This document shows, piece by piece, positions 40,832-49,665 of a DNA stretch of 64,000 nt. Below the pieces are notes generated by a model. It was not told the origin of the DNA. It ran no database searches and was given only the letters and a program-made list of their open reading frames with translations. Source of the stretch: an uncultured Dialister sp. (GTDB lineage: Bacteria; Bacillota; Negativicutes; Veillonellales; Dialisteraceae); the NCBI GenBank assembly GCA_900314595.1, contig OMVW01000005.1, positions 38,300 to 102,299 on the forward strand. Reading direction: 5' to 3'. Position 1 is the stretch's first letter. Each line of letters begins with the position of its first letter. Made by a program: the position numbers and the translations under genes.

Positions 40832-41806
40832 ATGGAAAAAGAAGGGCAGTGCACCATCATCATGAACCCCACGGCGGGGCATGAACGGGCGCCGAAGTAT
40901 CTTCCCCTGCTGCAGGAAGTCCTGGAGAAACGGTTCAAAGAAGTGGACGTGAAAGTCACGGAAAAACCGGGTGATGCCACCACTTTTGCCAGGGAAGCGG
41001 CCAGGGCGGAAAGGGATATCATCTGCATGGGCGGCGATGGAACCATCAATGAAACCATCAATGGTATGGTCCCTGTGAAGAGCCCTTCCACCTTCGGTTT
41101 CATTCCTTTCGGCACAGTCAATGATCTGGCCCGGGCCCTCCACATTCCCCGCTCCCCCAAAGGCGCCATCCGCATGCTGGAGACGGCGGTAAAGACGAAT
41201 ATCGACGTAGGAAAGGTAAATGACCGCTACTTCATCAATGTGGTGGCAGCCGGCGTGATTTCTGAAGCCGTAGGCAAAGTCACCATCAAAGAGAAAACCC
41301 TCTTCGGGTCACTGGCCTATTTCATGAAAGGCGCTACCGTCCTCAATAAACAGAAATCCTACCATTTTAAAGTAGAAACAGACACGGGCCGGGTGGTGGA
41401 AGTGACCTCTACCCTTATTGCAGCCATGCTGACCGACTCTGCCGGCAGCTTCCACAATCTCCTCCCGCCGGAAGAGAAAAATAAAGGACTTATCAAGCTC
41501 TGCCTCATGCATGATTTCGAATGGCCCTGGGCCATCAAATCAGCGCCGAAGCTCCTTTCAGGCATGCAGATGGGACCGGACTTCCTCACGGTGGTAAGCT
41601 TCAAAAAAGCGCACCTTTCCATTGCGGAAGATCAACCCCTCGTCACCAATGTGGACGGAGACCTGGGCCCCACCTTCCCCCTGGATCTGGAAATCTTCCC
41701 TGACCGTCTCCCCATTTTTACACCGAAAGATCCTGTGGAAGACCGGGGAATCCTGCCGAAATTCTCGAATATGCACGTCCACCTGCCGTGGAGCGAGGAA
41801 GAATAA
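40832..41806 (+). CDS. Diacylglycerol/lipid kinase-family protein (YegS/BmrU type)
   Basis: 324 residues. The N-terminal kinase lobe has the phosphate-binding loop CMGGDGTINETINGM near residue 70 and FIPFGTVNDLARAL with the invariant GTxNDxA. The C-terminal beta-sandwich ends in VTNVDGDLGPTFPLDLEIFP. Members phosphorylate diacylglycerol or other lipids at the inner face of the membrane and recycle phospholipid turnover products. The exact lipid is unknown. Monocistronic with a clean terminator. Confidence 0.92.
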   Translation: MEKEGQCTIIMNPTAGHERAPKYLPLLQEVLEKRFKEVDVKVTEKPGDATTFAREAARAERDIICMGGDGTINETINGMVPVKSPSTFGFIPFGTVNDLARALHIPRSPKGAIRMLETAVKTNIDVGKVNDRYFINVVAAGVISEAVGKVTIKEKTLFGSLAYFMKGATVLNKQKSYHFKVETDTGRVVEVTSTLIAAMLTDSAGSFHNLLPPEEKNKGLIKLCLMHDFEWPWAIKSAPKLLSGMQMGPDFLTVVSFKKAHLSIAEDQPLVTNVDGDLGPTFPLDLEIFPDRLPIFTPKDPVEDRGILPKFSNMHVHLPWSEEE

Positions 41807-41814
41807 AAACGAAC

Positions 41815-41846
41815 AAAAAGCAGTGCAATATATGCACTGCTTTTTT
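41815..41846. terminator. Bidirectional terminator between convergent genes
   Basis: AAAAAGCAGTGCA-atat-ATGCACTGCTTTTTT: a 12-13-bp stem with A and T runs either side. Confidence 0.9.
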
Positions 41847-41861
41847 ATTTTCTGAAAAGAA

Positions 41862-43322
41862 TTACAGGATATGAATTTTTGACCAGGCAGGAGGCGCTGT
41901 CCAGTTTCCTTTATAATCCATGACGCCCCATTTCCCTTTGACTTTGACCGGCGTATAGTCGTTATGGAAAATATCCGCCTCTTCAATGAGTCCGGCCGGC
42001 GCCGTGTACAGGATATGGCCTTCCCTGTCGATCATCTGCCAGGTCTTTCCGTTATCCGTGACGGCCCAGGTGAAAGCGGCAGCCACGAAAGGACGGATTT
42101 CCGTATCCTTTGAAACTTCGGTGATGACCTTTCCGGTGTAAATATCGAGGAAATATTTCACGTCCCCCTTTGTGAGGAGCAGGCGGCCCGAACCCAGGCA
42201 GTCTATATCGTCATACTCAAAAGGAACGACCACTGTCCCGTCCACCACGGAGACCAGTCCATATTTACCCTGTTTAAGAGGAAGAAGACCGGAGAGGTCA
42301 TCCATATATTTCTTCGTCAGTTCATAGGGTCCCGGTTCCAGCAGGTATCCGCCTTTCCTGTTGATGAGGCCGATGAAGTCTCCCTTGTCCATTTCCACAG
42401 CCGTTCCCCAGGGTGCCATGGCTGCCACATTGAAGAAAGCTTTGCCGGTGATCGAATTTCCATTTCTATCCATATAACCCCGGCGCATACCATCGAATAC
42501 CGGCGATTTCCCCATGGCATAGTACCGGTAATAAGCAAAATTATTGACTATGCTTTCATAAATTCCATGATCGTGGAAAACACTGGGCTCGCTTCCGGAT
42601 TCGTAGTATGCGGCCAGTCCGCCCTGAAAAGGCTCTGCCACATCATAGGGTACGGGGAAGAGTTCTTCCCCTTTTTCATTAATGGCCGCTTTCTTTCCAT
42701 CTTTATTTTTTACGATGGCCAGTCCTTCGCTGAATTCCTGAATCACTCTTGAATAGGACGGAGGAATGAGGACTTCCCCCTTATCGTTTTTAAAACCGTA
42801 CAGTTCCCCCTCTTTGAAGGAGGAAACAGGCGGCACCGGATCCTCCGGCATGGCGGTTTCCTTTCCATTCATATCCGGAGCCTTCGCCTGTCCCTGATTA
42901 AAACAGAGGAATATTTCTTTTCCAAGAAGCCCCGGGTTTTCATACTTCACAGGAATGACGACTTCCCCGCCTTCTTTAATAACGCCGCTTTTTCCGCCAT
43001 TGGAGACGACCGCATAAAAGCCCCGGCTTTCCGACGATTCCAGCTCCTTCCGGTTTGATTCCGGGAGTGTCTTCTGCTCTAAGGGATAGAGATGATTTCC
43101 CATATCCCCAAAGAGGACGGCGCCCATTTTTTCATCAGGACCGGAAATAGAAAGTACCGGCGTGCCTTCCGGAACGGTATACGGTTTCCACATGCCCACA
43201 GGAGTGGAAGCGACGGACTCCACCGCCTCCTGCACCACCGGTTCTTCCGCATTTGAAATAGAAACTGCCTGCAGGCCCAGAAGGCAGACCGCACAGAGAA
43301 GAGCTTTCCATTTGGATTTCAT
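41862..43322 (-). CDS. Secreted WG-repeat protein
   Basis: About 486 residues. A signal peptide (ALLCAVCLLGLQAVSISNA) leads to about eight WG/KWG-type beta repeats: SGVIKEGGEVVIPVKYE, YGFKNDKGEVLIPPSYSRV, KKAAINEKGEELFPVPYDV, FIGLINRKGGYLLEP, YGLVSVVDGTVVVPFEYDD and KWGVMDYKGNWTAPP. These repeats form beta structures at the cell surface or in the periplasm and may bind ligands; no enzyme activity is known. GGAGG sets the ATG at 43322 rather than 43340. It stands alone next to the TonB receptor but is separated from it by a terminator. Confidence 0.88.
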   Translation of the reverse strand: MKSKWKALLCAVCLLGLQAVSISNAEEPVVQEAVESVASTPVGMWKPYTVPEGTPVLSISGPDEKMGAVLFGDMGNHLYPLEQKTLPESNRKELESSESRGFYAVVSNGGKSGVIKEGGEVVIPVKYENPGLLGKEIFLCFNQGQAKAPDMNGKETAMPEDPVPPVSSFKEGELYGFKNDKGEVLIPPSYSRVIQEFSEGLAIVKNKDGKKAAINEKGEELFPVPYDVAEPFQGGLAAYYESGSEPSVFHDHGIYESIVNNFAYYRYYAMGKSPVFDGMRRGYMDRNGNSITGKAFFNVAAMAPWGTAVEMDKGDFIGLINRKGGYLLEPGPYELTKKYMDDLSGLLPLKQGKYGLVSVVDGTVVVPFEYDDIDCLGSGRLLLTKGDVKYFLDIYTGKVITEVSKDTEIRPFVAAAFTWAVTDNGKTWQMIDREGHILYTAPAGLIEEADIFHNDYTPVKVKGKWGVMDYKGNWTAPPAWSKIHIL

Positions 43323-43395
43323 AGTATTTCCTCCAGTCATAGCGCGTTCTAATTACACTGATTAAAGTATAGTCACCTGACCCTTCGGATGCAAT

Positions 43396-43423
43396 CAAAA
43401 AGCCGGCCTGCGCCGGCTTTTTT
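43396..43423. terminator. Terminator after the TonB-dependent receptor
   Basis: AAAAAGCCGGC-ctgc-GCCGGCTTTTTT, a compact GC stem with T runs in both directions. Confidence 0.9.
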
Positions 43424-43436
43424 GATTTCCAGTCTA

Positions 43437-45596
43437 TCAGAAGGAGTAACGGGCAGTGAGGGTATAGGTTCTGCCGTCGCCTACATAGTAGTGGTTGGAT
43501 ACGATATCTTCATCGTAGTATTCACGATCGAAGAGGTTATTGATGCCAAACTGGAGGCTGAAGTTCTGGGTGAACTGATAGCCTGCGCTGACATTCATGA
43601 GGAAGTAAGCATCTCTGGCTTTGAAATGGCCGCTCTTCAGGCCTGCTTCAGTACGGTCGGAAATGAACATGCCGTCTGCATTGAAGGTCCATGCATCCTT
43701 ATTGTAGGTGGTGCCCAGATGGAGCAGATGACGGGGAATATCATAGTTCTTTTCACCGTCCACCTTGCCGACCTGCCAGGTGTAGTTGATGTAAGAAGAC
43801 CATGCATCACTGTGACGCTGGTTCAGGGAGAGTTCGAAGCCGTGAGTCTTGGAGTCACCGCGGTTCTGGTACTGCTTGGTGCTCTTTCCAACAACAACCA
43901 GTCCGATGTCATCCTTTGTCTTTGCGTAGAATACGTCTGCATGGATATCGGTCTTATTGCCAATCTTTTTCTTCAGGCCCAGTTCCCAGGTATCCGTGGT
44001 TTCCGGTTCCAGGGACGGATTGGTGAGATACTTGGTGCCGCTTCTGTCTGCAAAACGGTATACCTGATACAGAATCGGCGGGTTGAAGGATTTGCCATAG
44101 GAAATATAGGCATTGGTATTGTCATCAAAGGCGTAGTCTACGGAGAGCTTCGGGGAGAATTTATCGTAGGAAGCGGAGCCGAAAGTCTTTGCATCCTGTC
44201 CGGCATACTGGTTATAGCCGTCATATTTCTTGTAATGGTCATAGCGGCCGCCTACGTAGGCAGTCCACTTTTGGGAAATAGCCCATTTATCCTGGAGGTA
44301 GAAGGCAAAGCTCTTGTCCTTGCCTCCCAGTCTCTGGCTGATACCCTTTTCAGAAGAACTATTCCAGGATTTCCAATTAAAGATGTTATCTTCAATAGTT
44401 TCGCTGAACTTGGACTGGGTGTAAGCGCCGCCGAAGAGGATGGTATGAGCGCCCAGGGTCCAGCGCTTATTCAGGTCGAAATTCCAGGTCTTGGACGGAT
44501 AGGAAGTCTTCTTACCTGCACCGTCAAAGTTTTTATCAAGATTGCCACTGTTACCCAGCGGATAGGTATAGCCATCTTTGAAGTAATCAGTCATACCAAA
44601 ATGGGCATGAACTTTGTTTTTCTGATCATTATAGGTCAGAGAGTGCATGTTATAGGATCTCCAGCCTCTGGCACCATAGAAACTTGTAGTATTGGAGAAA
44701 CGAGAGCTGTCTTTCCAATCCTTCCCAGGCCAGGCCGGTTCACCATTCTTGTCTTCCAGATATGTATCCGGATCACTATATCTATATACATAATTGGCCC
44801 GGGTGAATTTATAAGTCAAGCGCTGATTATCATTGAAATCATAACCGATATTGAATCCATAATTTTCGGACATGACATATTTCTTGCCGCGATTTCCGAT
44901 AATCGGATAACCATTAGCATCAGTGCCATGATCACTCAGCGTATATCCTTTGGGTACAGAAGATTTGGAGCTCAGATAATCTCTCCAGCCGTCGGTGATA
45001 TTGCTGTTATAGAAGGCGCCAACGGAAACTTTGTCCTTCTTGAAGCCCAGGTTATACCCCTGATTGACGGTGGCATGGCTGCCATAGGTGACAAAAGCAG
45101 AGCCATGGAGACCATCCTGCTTCTGGGTCCTGGTGATGATATTGATGACCCCGCCTACGGCACGTCCGCCATAAAGGGCAGACTGTCCGCCGGAAACAAC
45201 TTCGATCTTTCTGATATTGTTGACAGGAATCATATTCCAGTCCACATCACCGTTCCAGGCTGTATTCATCTGCTGGCCGTCTACGAGGACGAGGATGTTC
45301 TTGCTGTCATAGCCGCGAAGGTTGACGGTACCTTCAATGGACTGGCTGCCGGAAATACCGGTAGCCATTGCCACTGCCTGGGCCGTATTCTGGACATTTC
45401 TTGTCTGGATTTCCTTTTCAGTGACTACCTGCACGGTGGCCGGTACGTCCTGCAGCCGTTCTGCCTGGCGGTTCGCGGTGACTGTGATCCCCTTCAGTGT
45501 GAACACCGGTGCCGGAGAAGCGGCATCAGCTGCGCCAAAGCCTGACAGTGCAAGGACTGCCAGAAGCGCTGCTGTCTTCTTACATGTGAATTTCAT
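43437..45596 (-). CDS. TonB-dependent outer-membrane receptor
   Basis: About 719 residues. The signal peptide (KTAALLAVLALSGFGAADA) is followed by the TonB box region ITVTANRQAERLQDVPATVQ. The plug domain (about 45-155) contains LVDGQQMNTAW and SGGQSALYGGRAVGGVINII. A 22-strand barrel ends in TLTARYSF with the terminal Phe required for outer-membrane assembly. Ligands of this BtuB/FepA-like architecture are siderophores, haem or cobalamin; the sequence does not say which. AGGGAGGG sets the ATG at 45596. A Fur-like site lies upstream. TonB/ExbBD and the inner-membrane transporter are not in the window. Confidence 0.95.
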   Translation of the reverse strand: MKFTCKKTAALLAVLALSGFGAADAASPAPVFTLKGITVTANRQAERLQDVPATVQVVTEKEIQTRNVQNTAQAVAMATGISGSQSIEGTVNLRGYDSKNILVLVDGQQMNTAWNGDVDWNMIPVNNIRKIEVVSGGQSALYGGRAVGGVINIITRTQKQDGLHGSAFVTYGSHATVNQGYNLGFKKDKVSVGAFYNSNITDGWRDYLSSKSSVPKGYTLSDHGTDANGYPIIGNRGKKYVMSENYGFNIGYDFNDNQRLTYKFTRANYVYRYSDPDTYLEDKNGEPAWPGKDWKDSSRFSNTTSFYGARGWRSYNMHSLTYNDQKNKVHAHFGMTDYFKDGYTYPLGNSGNLDKNFDGAGKKTSYPSKTWNFDLNKRWTLGAHTILFGGAYTQSKFSETIEDNIFNWKSWNSSSEKGISQRLGGKDKSFAFYLQDKWAISQKWTAYVGGRYDHYKKYDGYNQYAGQDAKTFGSASYDKFSPKLSVDYAFDDNTNAYISYGKSFNPPILYQVYRFADRSGTKYLTNPSLEPETTDTWELGLKKKIGNKTDIHADVFYAKTKDDIGLVVVGKSTKQYQNRGDSKTHGFELSLNQRHSDAWSSYINYTWQVGKVDGEKNYDIPRHLLHLGTTYNKDAWTFNADGMFISDRTEAGLKSGHFKARDAYFLMNVSAGYQFTQNFSLQFGINNLFDREYYDEDIVSNHYYVGDGRTYTLTARYSF

Positions 45597-45677
45597 AAAA
45601 CCCTCCCTGAACATATAAATGAGTACATTTATAACCTTACCATACTCAAGAGCAATTGTTAATATATTTGATTATTA

Positions 45678-45692
45678 TTATAAATATTATCT
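45678..45692 (-). promoter_or_regulatory. Possible Fur-type iron-response site upstream of the receptor
   Basis: The minus strand reads AGATAATATTTATAA, 11 of 14 positions matching the 7-1-7 Fur motif TGATAATnATTATCA. The surrounding DNA is very AT-rich, so chance is a real alternative. Confidence 0.35.
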
Positions 45693-45825
45693 AAGACTCT
45701 TTTGCTGCAAGGCTTATCCTTTTTATTATATACCACAATCTAATTCTATCAAATTAATTTTATTTCTAATAATCCCCCTCCAAACGTATAATGATTCCTG
45801 CATTTTTAAATTCCCAATACAAAAT

Positions 45826-45842
45826 GGCGCCCCAGGGGCGCC
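45826..45842 (-). terminator. Terminator after glmM
   Basis: GGCGCCCC-t-GGGGCGCC on the minus strand, followed by ATTTTGTATT. Confidence 0.75.
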
Positions 45843-45846
45843 ACTT

Positions 45847-45885
45847 TCACGAATCACGAAGAACGAACCACGAATCACGATCATC
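45847..45885 (-). repeat. Family C short-word repeat array (inverted orientation)
   Basis: The plus strand reads CACGAATCACGAAGAACGAA then CCACGAATCACGATC. It lies between the glmM stop and its terminator. Confidence 0.75.
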
Positions 45886-45927
45886 GCTATCGTCTCAAAC
45901 CATATTCATCTCAATTGACTCTAAGAA

Positions 45928-47277
45928 TCAGTTATTTCCTACGCCAAGTTCGGATTCCACGATGGATGCGATATCATCCACGATCCGTTCGAGCTGGCTG
46001 AGTTCCCTGCCTTCCCCCATGACGCGGATGAGGGGCTCCGTGCCCGATGCGCGGACGAGGATACGCCCTTCCCCGGCCAGTTCTTCCTCACCGGCATGGA
46101 TGGCATCCATGATGAGATCGTTTTCTTCCCAGCCGTTTTTGCTGTACACTTCCACGTTTTTCAGGATCTGGGGATAGGTAACCATGAGTTTATTAAGGTC
46201 GGACATCTTTTTGCCGCTGTCACGAAGGACCATGAGGGTCTGGACTGCCGTAATGAGACCGTCACCGGTGGTATTGAATTCCGGGAAAATGATATGGCCT
46301 GACTGTTCTCCGCCGATGGAATAGTTATGTTTCAGCATTTCTTCCAGTACGTAGCGGTCCCCTACCTGGGTGGAAACGGTCTGGCAGCCGTATTCATGAA
46401 GAGCTTTTCCGAAGCCAAGGTTGCTCATAACTGTGCCTACGACCATATTATCATTCAGACGGCCTTCTTTTTTCATCTGGAGGGCATTGATGACCATCAG
46501 GTGGTCTCCATCGAGAACTTTTCCCTTTTCATCCACAAAGAGGCAGCGGTCTGCATCCCCATCATTGGCAATGCCGCAGTCAGCGCCTTCTTCGACTACT
46601 TTTTTCTGCAGCGTTTCGATATGGGTGGAGCCGCAGCCGTTATTGATATTCACGCCGTTCGGTGTACGGAAAATCGGAATGACTTCTGCACCCAGTTCGG
46701 CAAGGATGGCCGGGAGGAAATCGGAAGCTGCGCCATTGGCAGAATCGGTCACGATTTTAAGTCCCCTGAAGTCACCTTTGACAGTGCTCTTCACGAATTC
46801 TCTGTATTTATCGGAAAGTTCGGGCACATCCCGGATGATACCGATACCGTCTCCTGTGGGACGGGCTATTTCCTCGTCATGACGGAGGATATTTTCTATT
46901 TCTTCTTCCGTTGCATCGGGCAGTTTGTAACCGTTCCGGTCAAAGAATTTGATTCCGTTATCCGGGAAGGGGTTATGGGAAGCGGAAATAACGACACCTG
47001 CGTCGTAACCTTCCGTGCGGGTCAGATACGCTACACCCGGAGTCGGGATGACACCTGCCACGTCCACATTGACGCCGGAGGCGCAGAGGCCTGCAGACAG
47101 AGCGGCCGTGAGCATGGAGCCGGAGATGCGGGTATCCATACCGATCAGAAAACGATGGTCTCCGCGGGTCCTGCAGAAATATGCGCCTGCAGCGCGGCCC
47201 AGCTGGTAAGCCAGTTCCGGCATGAGCGTCGAATTTACAAGTCCCCGTACTCCATCAGTACCAAATAGTGTAACCAT
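45928..47277 (-). CDS. glmM: Phosphoglucosamine mutase
   Basis: About 449 residues. It makes glucosamine-1-phosphate for peptidoglycan and lipopolysaccharide precursors. The phosphoserine loop is VVISASHNPFPDNGIKFFD (about residues 95-113), the Mg site NDGDADRCLFVDEKG, the sugar loop GGEQSGHIIF and the phosphate-binding end RASGTEPLIRVM. The ATG at 47277 follows GGGGAGG by 7 nt; an upstream in-frame start at 47343 is not supported. It is the last gene of cdaA-cdaR-glmM, the conserved Firmicute c-di-AMP operon in which GlmM can restrain CdaA. Confidence 0.97.
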   Translation of the reverse strand: MVTLFGTDGVRGLVNSTLMPELAYQLGRAAGAYFCRTRGDHRFLIGMDTRISGSMLTAALSAGLCASGVNVDVAGVIPTPGVAYLTRTEGYDAGVVISASHNPFPDNGIKFFDRNGYKLPDATEEEIENILRHDEEIARPTGDGIGIIRDVPELSDKYREFVKSTVKGDFRGLKIVTDSANGAASDFLPAILAELGAEVIPIFRTPNGVNINNGCGSTHIETLQKKVVEEGADCGIANDGDADRCLFVDEKGKVLDGDHLMVINALQMKKEGRLNDNMVVGTVMSNLGFGKALHEYGCQTVSTQVGDRYVLEEMLKHNYSIGGEQSGHIIFPEFNTTGDGLITAVQTLMVLRDSGKKMSDLNKLMVTYPQILKNVEVYSKNGWEENDLIMDAIHAGEEELAGEGRILVRASGTEPLIRVMGEGRELSQLERIVDDIASIVESELGVGNN

Positions 47278-47408
47278 TGAAATGCCTCCCCAAAATTCTA
47301 AATGTAACTTTCCAATCATACATCGAAATAAACCTTCCGTCAAGCCGCGCTAGTGGAGCCTCTCTGCTCCGGTTATGTAATTATTTCCGCAGGCGGCCTG
47401 ATTCAGGG

Positions 47409-48329
47409 TCAGTCTTCTACAATTTCCACAGTCACCGTAACCTCCGGCACGGCAACGCTTCCTCCGGTGGGAACCGGTACATTGAGTTTCTGCCGGATGG
47501 TCCTGCTGGCTCCCGTCACGTCGATGGGAGACAGATTGATCATGGTATTCTTGTCGAAATAGGAAATCGGTCCTTTGACAGTTGCCACTGCCGGGGACAG
47601 GGTGACCCGGCCCACTTTGTATCCTTTGGCCGGTTCCCCTTTCGTTTCAATGCGCAGCGGAAGATTTCCCAGTTTCATTTCTTCCTTCATCTTCACCACC
47701 ACTTTGACCTGGCTGGGCATGATATCCAGACCAGTCACCGTATTTCCATCCTTGTCCAGTACGTTCACACTGTCAAATTCGGTGAAGTCTTTTTCTTTTC
47801 CTGCTACATTCACGGAAACCACGGCCCGGTCTGCCTGGGCGATTTTGGACGAGCTGCCGGCGATGGTAATGGTATCCGGTGTGACTTTACTGCTGTCTAC
47901 GGAGAAATTCGTTTCCGGCGTACCAAAGGCCTGGACCCTGGCAGGAAGTGTCTTTACTGCGTAGGTATCCACGTTCAGGTTGAAATTCTGGGGCGTTACG
48001 GAGATGACCGTCTCGTCCGACGGTACGGAAACCCGGATGGGCGTATTCGGATAATCACCATCCGTAATGCCTGAAAGGTCCACGTAAGCTTTGATATTGT
48101 CGGAACGCATATAGACCATGTCGCTTCTGGGCATGCGCACTTTGACTTTGACGGAAGAGGGTACATTGGTAGCCACGAGAGACCGGTCAAGGTTCCTGGT
48201 CTCCACCGGTACGGTATAAGTATTTTCCATCATGGGATTCTGCTCATTCATCACATACACCCAGAGGGCACAGGCAGCTATGAGGCAGAGAAGTTTCGGA
48301 AGCCACCATTCAACGCGGGTACATTTCAT
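47409..48329 (-). CDS. cdaR: YbbR-domain regulator of diadenylate cyclase
   Basis: About 306 residues. One N-terminal membrane helix (WWLPKLLCLIAACALWVYVM) and about three to four YbbR beta-domains, e.g. FNLNVDTYAVKTLPARVQAF and PLRIETKGEPAKGYKVGRVT. It sits outside the inner membrane and modulates CdaA. GGAGG is 8 nt before an ATG (48329) that overlaps the cdaA stop as ATGA; the in-frame ATG at 48344 is less likely. The 131-nt gap to glmM has no strong terminator. Confidence 0.93.
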   Translation of the reverse strand: MKCTRVEWWLPKLLCLIAACALWVYVMNEQNPMMENTYTVPVETRNLDRSLVATNVPSSVKVKVRMPRSDMVYMRSDNIKAYVDLSGITDGDYPNTPIRVSVPSDETVISVTPQNFNLNVDTYAVKTLPARVQAFGTPETNFSVDSSKVTPDTITIAGSSSKIAQADRAVVSVNVAGKEKDFTEFDSVNVLDKDGNTVTGLDIMPSQVKVVVKMKEEMKLGNLPLRIETKGEPAKGYKVGRVTLSPAVATVKGPISYFDKNTMINLSPIDVTGASRTIRQKLNVPVPTGGSVAVPEVTVTVEIVED

Positions 48330-49153
48330 TTCGTGGGCCTCCATTTCTGCAGCACATCGCTGACTCCTCTCGGTTTGCTCTGTACCAGGAAGTTGCGGAG
48401 TACGTTCTTCAGGCTCTCCGCATCCTGTCCGCGGTAAATATGACCGCCATAGGTATAGGATACGATGCCCGTTTCTTCACTGACTACCACAATGACGCAG
48501 TCTGCCTGTTCGGACATGCCGATAGCTGCACGATGGCGGGTGCCCAGTTCCGTGGAAAGACTGTGGTCCCTGGTAAGCGGCAGAAGGCAGCCGGCAGCCA
48601 TGACCCTGTTTTCACGGATAATGACTGCTCCATCATGAAGAGGCGTATTGACGATGAAAATATTTCCCAGAAGTTCTTTGGAAACAAGACCTTCGATGCG
48701 GATACCCGTATCAATGCGGTCGTCCAGTCCCACACTTCTTTCAAAAACAATGAGGGCCCCGATTTTATTGGCAGACATGGTCATGGTCGCAGCGACTACA
48801 TCGTCAATCACATGATCCCATTCCACTTCATTCATGACTCTGGATGAAACGTAGAATTTTCCCCGCCCGATCTGTTCCAGGGCCCGGCGGAGTTCCGGCT
48901 GGAATACCACCGGCAGGGCTACAATCAGCACCGTCATGAGTTTGTCGAGGATCCAGCTGACCACGTGGAGCTGAAGCCAGCCGGCAAGCACGGTAAAAAT
49001 ACCCAGGAATACCAGCCCTTTCAGAAGGGCCGTCGCACGGGTATCACGAATCAGTATATAAATGCGATAAAGGAAAAAGGCTACCACCAGGATATCCAGT
49101 ATATCCCACAGCCTCATGGTCATAAACAGTCCCTGTATCTGGCTCACTATCAT
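48326..49153 (-). CDS. cdaA: Membrane diadenylate cyclase
   Basis: 275 residues. It condenses two ATP to c-di-AMP, which controls potassium and osmolyte transport and cell-wall stability. Three N-terminal membrane helices precede the DAC domain with LHDGAVIIRENRV (DGA motif) and STELGTRHRAAIGMSEQ (RHR motif), both intact. The start is uncertain: AGGAG is only 2 nt from the ATG at 49153 but 8 nt from an in-frame GTG two codons later, which may be the true start. First gene of the operon with cdaR and glmM. Confidence 0.96.
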   Translation of the reverse strand: MIVSQIQGLFMTMRLWDILDILVVAFFLYRIYILIRDTRATALLKGLVFLGIFTVLAGWLQLHVVSWILDKLMTVLIVALPVVFQPELRRALEQIGRGKFYVSSRVMNEVEWDHVIDDVVAATMTMSANKIGALIVFERSVGLDDRIDTGIRIEGLVSKELLGNIFIVNTPLHDGAVIIRENRVMAAGCLLPLTRDHSLSTELGTRHRAAIGMSEQADCVIVVVSEETGIVSYTYGGHIYRGQDAESLKNVLRNFLVQSKPRGVSDVLQKWRPTK

Positions 49154-49311
49154 TTCTCCTATATAAAGTATTAATTATTTTCTTTTTGTTTATCTCATTT
49201 TAACATGAACGAGGCTTTCATGGAAATAGGACAGGTGGACTATTCTGAATAATTTCACACTTCAAGCTTCCGGATGCAGGAAGTAAAAGGAAGCGAGGAT
49301 GGGTCGCAAAC

Positions 49312-49333
49312 AAAAAGCGCCCCTTCCGGGGCA
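49312..49333 (-). terminator. Terminator after the small membrane protein gene
   Basis: On the minus strand GTGCCCC-ggaa-GGGGCGC then TTTTTGTTTG. Confidence 0.8.
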
Positions 49334-49371
49334 CCTGCATGATACTTCTGATTTTCTGAAAAGCAGGAAAT

Positions 49372-49659
49372 TCATTTCCCGTAAGTGTCCCATTCCATTT
49401 CCATGAGACGCCATCCCTGCCTGGCGGTATGGCCTTGAAGCTGGATGATGTCTTTCTGCTGCTCTTCATTCTGGGAAAGGGCCGTTTCCGCTTCCCATCG
49501 GATATCATTCAGCTGGTCATCATACTGCTGGGCTTCGATATTCATCATCCGCTCCTGCAGGTCCGTAATAAGGAACTGCTGGTAGATGACCATGAAGAGC
49601 AGCAGGATGGAGATGATGCAGAGCGGTTTATTTCTATTCCAGTAATCTTTCCAGGCCAT
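49372..49659 (-). CDS. Small single-span membrane protein with coiled coil
   Basis: 95 residues: a short cytosolic start (MAWKDYWNRNKP), one membrane helix (LCIISILLLFMVIYQQFLI) and about 60 polar residues with heptad-like spacing (LQERMMNIEAQQYDDQLNDI and on). The topology recalls FtsB/FtsL-type division proteins, but no signature supports that. It starts 6 nt after the LysR stop, so the two are cotranscribed. Function unknown. Confidence 0.7.
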   Translation of the reverse strand: MAWKDYWNRNKPLCIISILLLFMVIYQQFLITDLQERMMNIEAQQYDDQLNDIRWEAETALSQNEEQQKDIIQLQGHTARQGWRLMEMEWDTYGK

Positions 49660-49665
49660 GGAAAA

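Noticed and set aside
43389..45545. A 718-codon open frame antisense to the TonB receptor
   Set aside because: Same cause: it is frame-locked to the receptor gene, whose plug, barrel and terminal Phe are unmistakable.
45928..47343. Longer glmM and other upstream in-frame starts (e.g. 32064 for ybhR, 38320 for the flavin reductase)
   Set aside because: The shorter forms have good ribosome-binding sites and begin at the conserved family start; the longer ones would add residues unknown in the families or overlap neighbours heavily.
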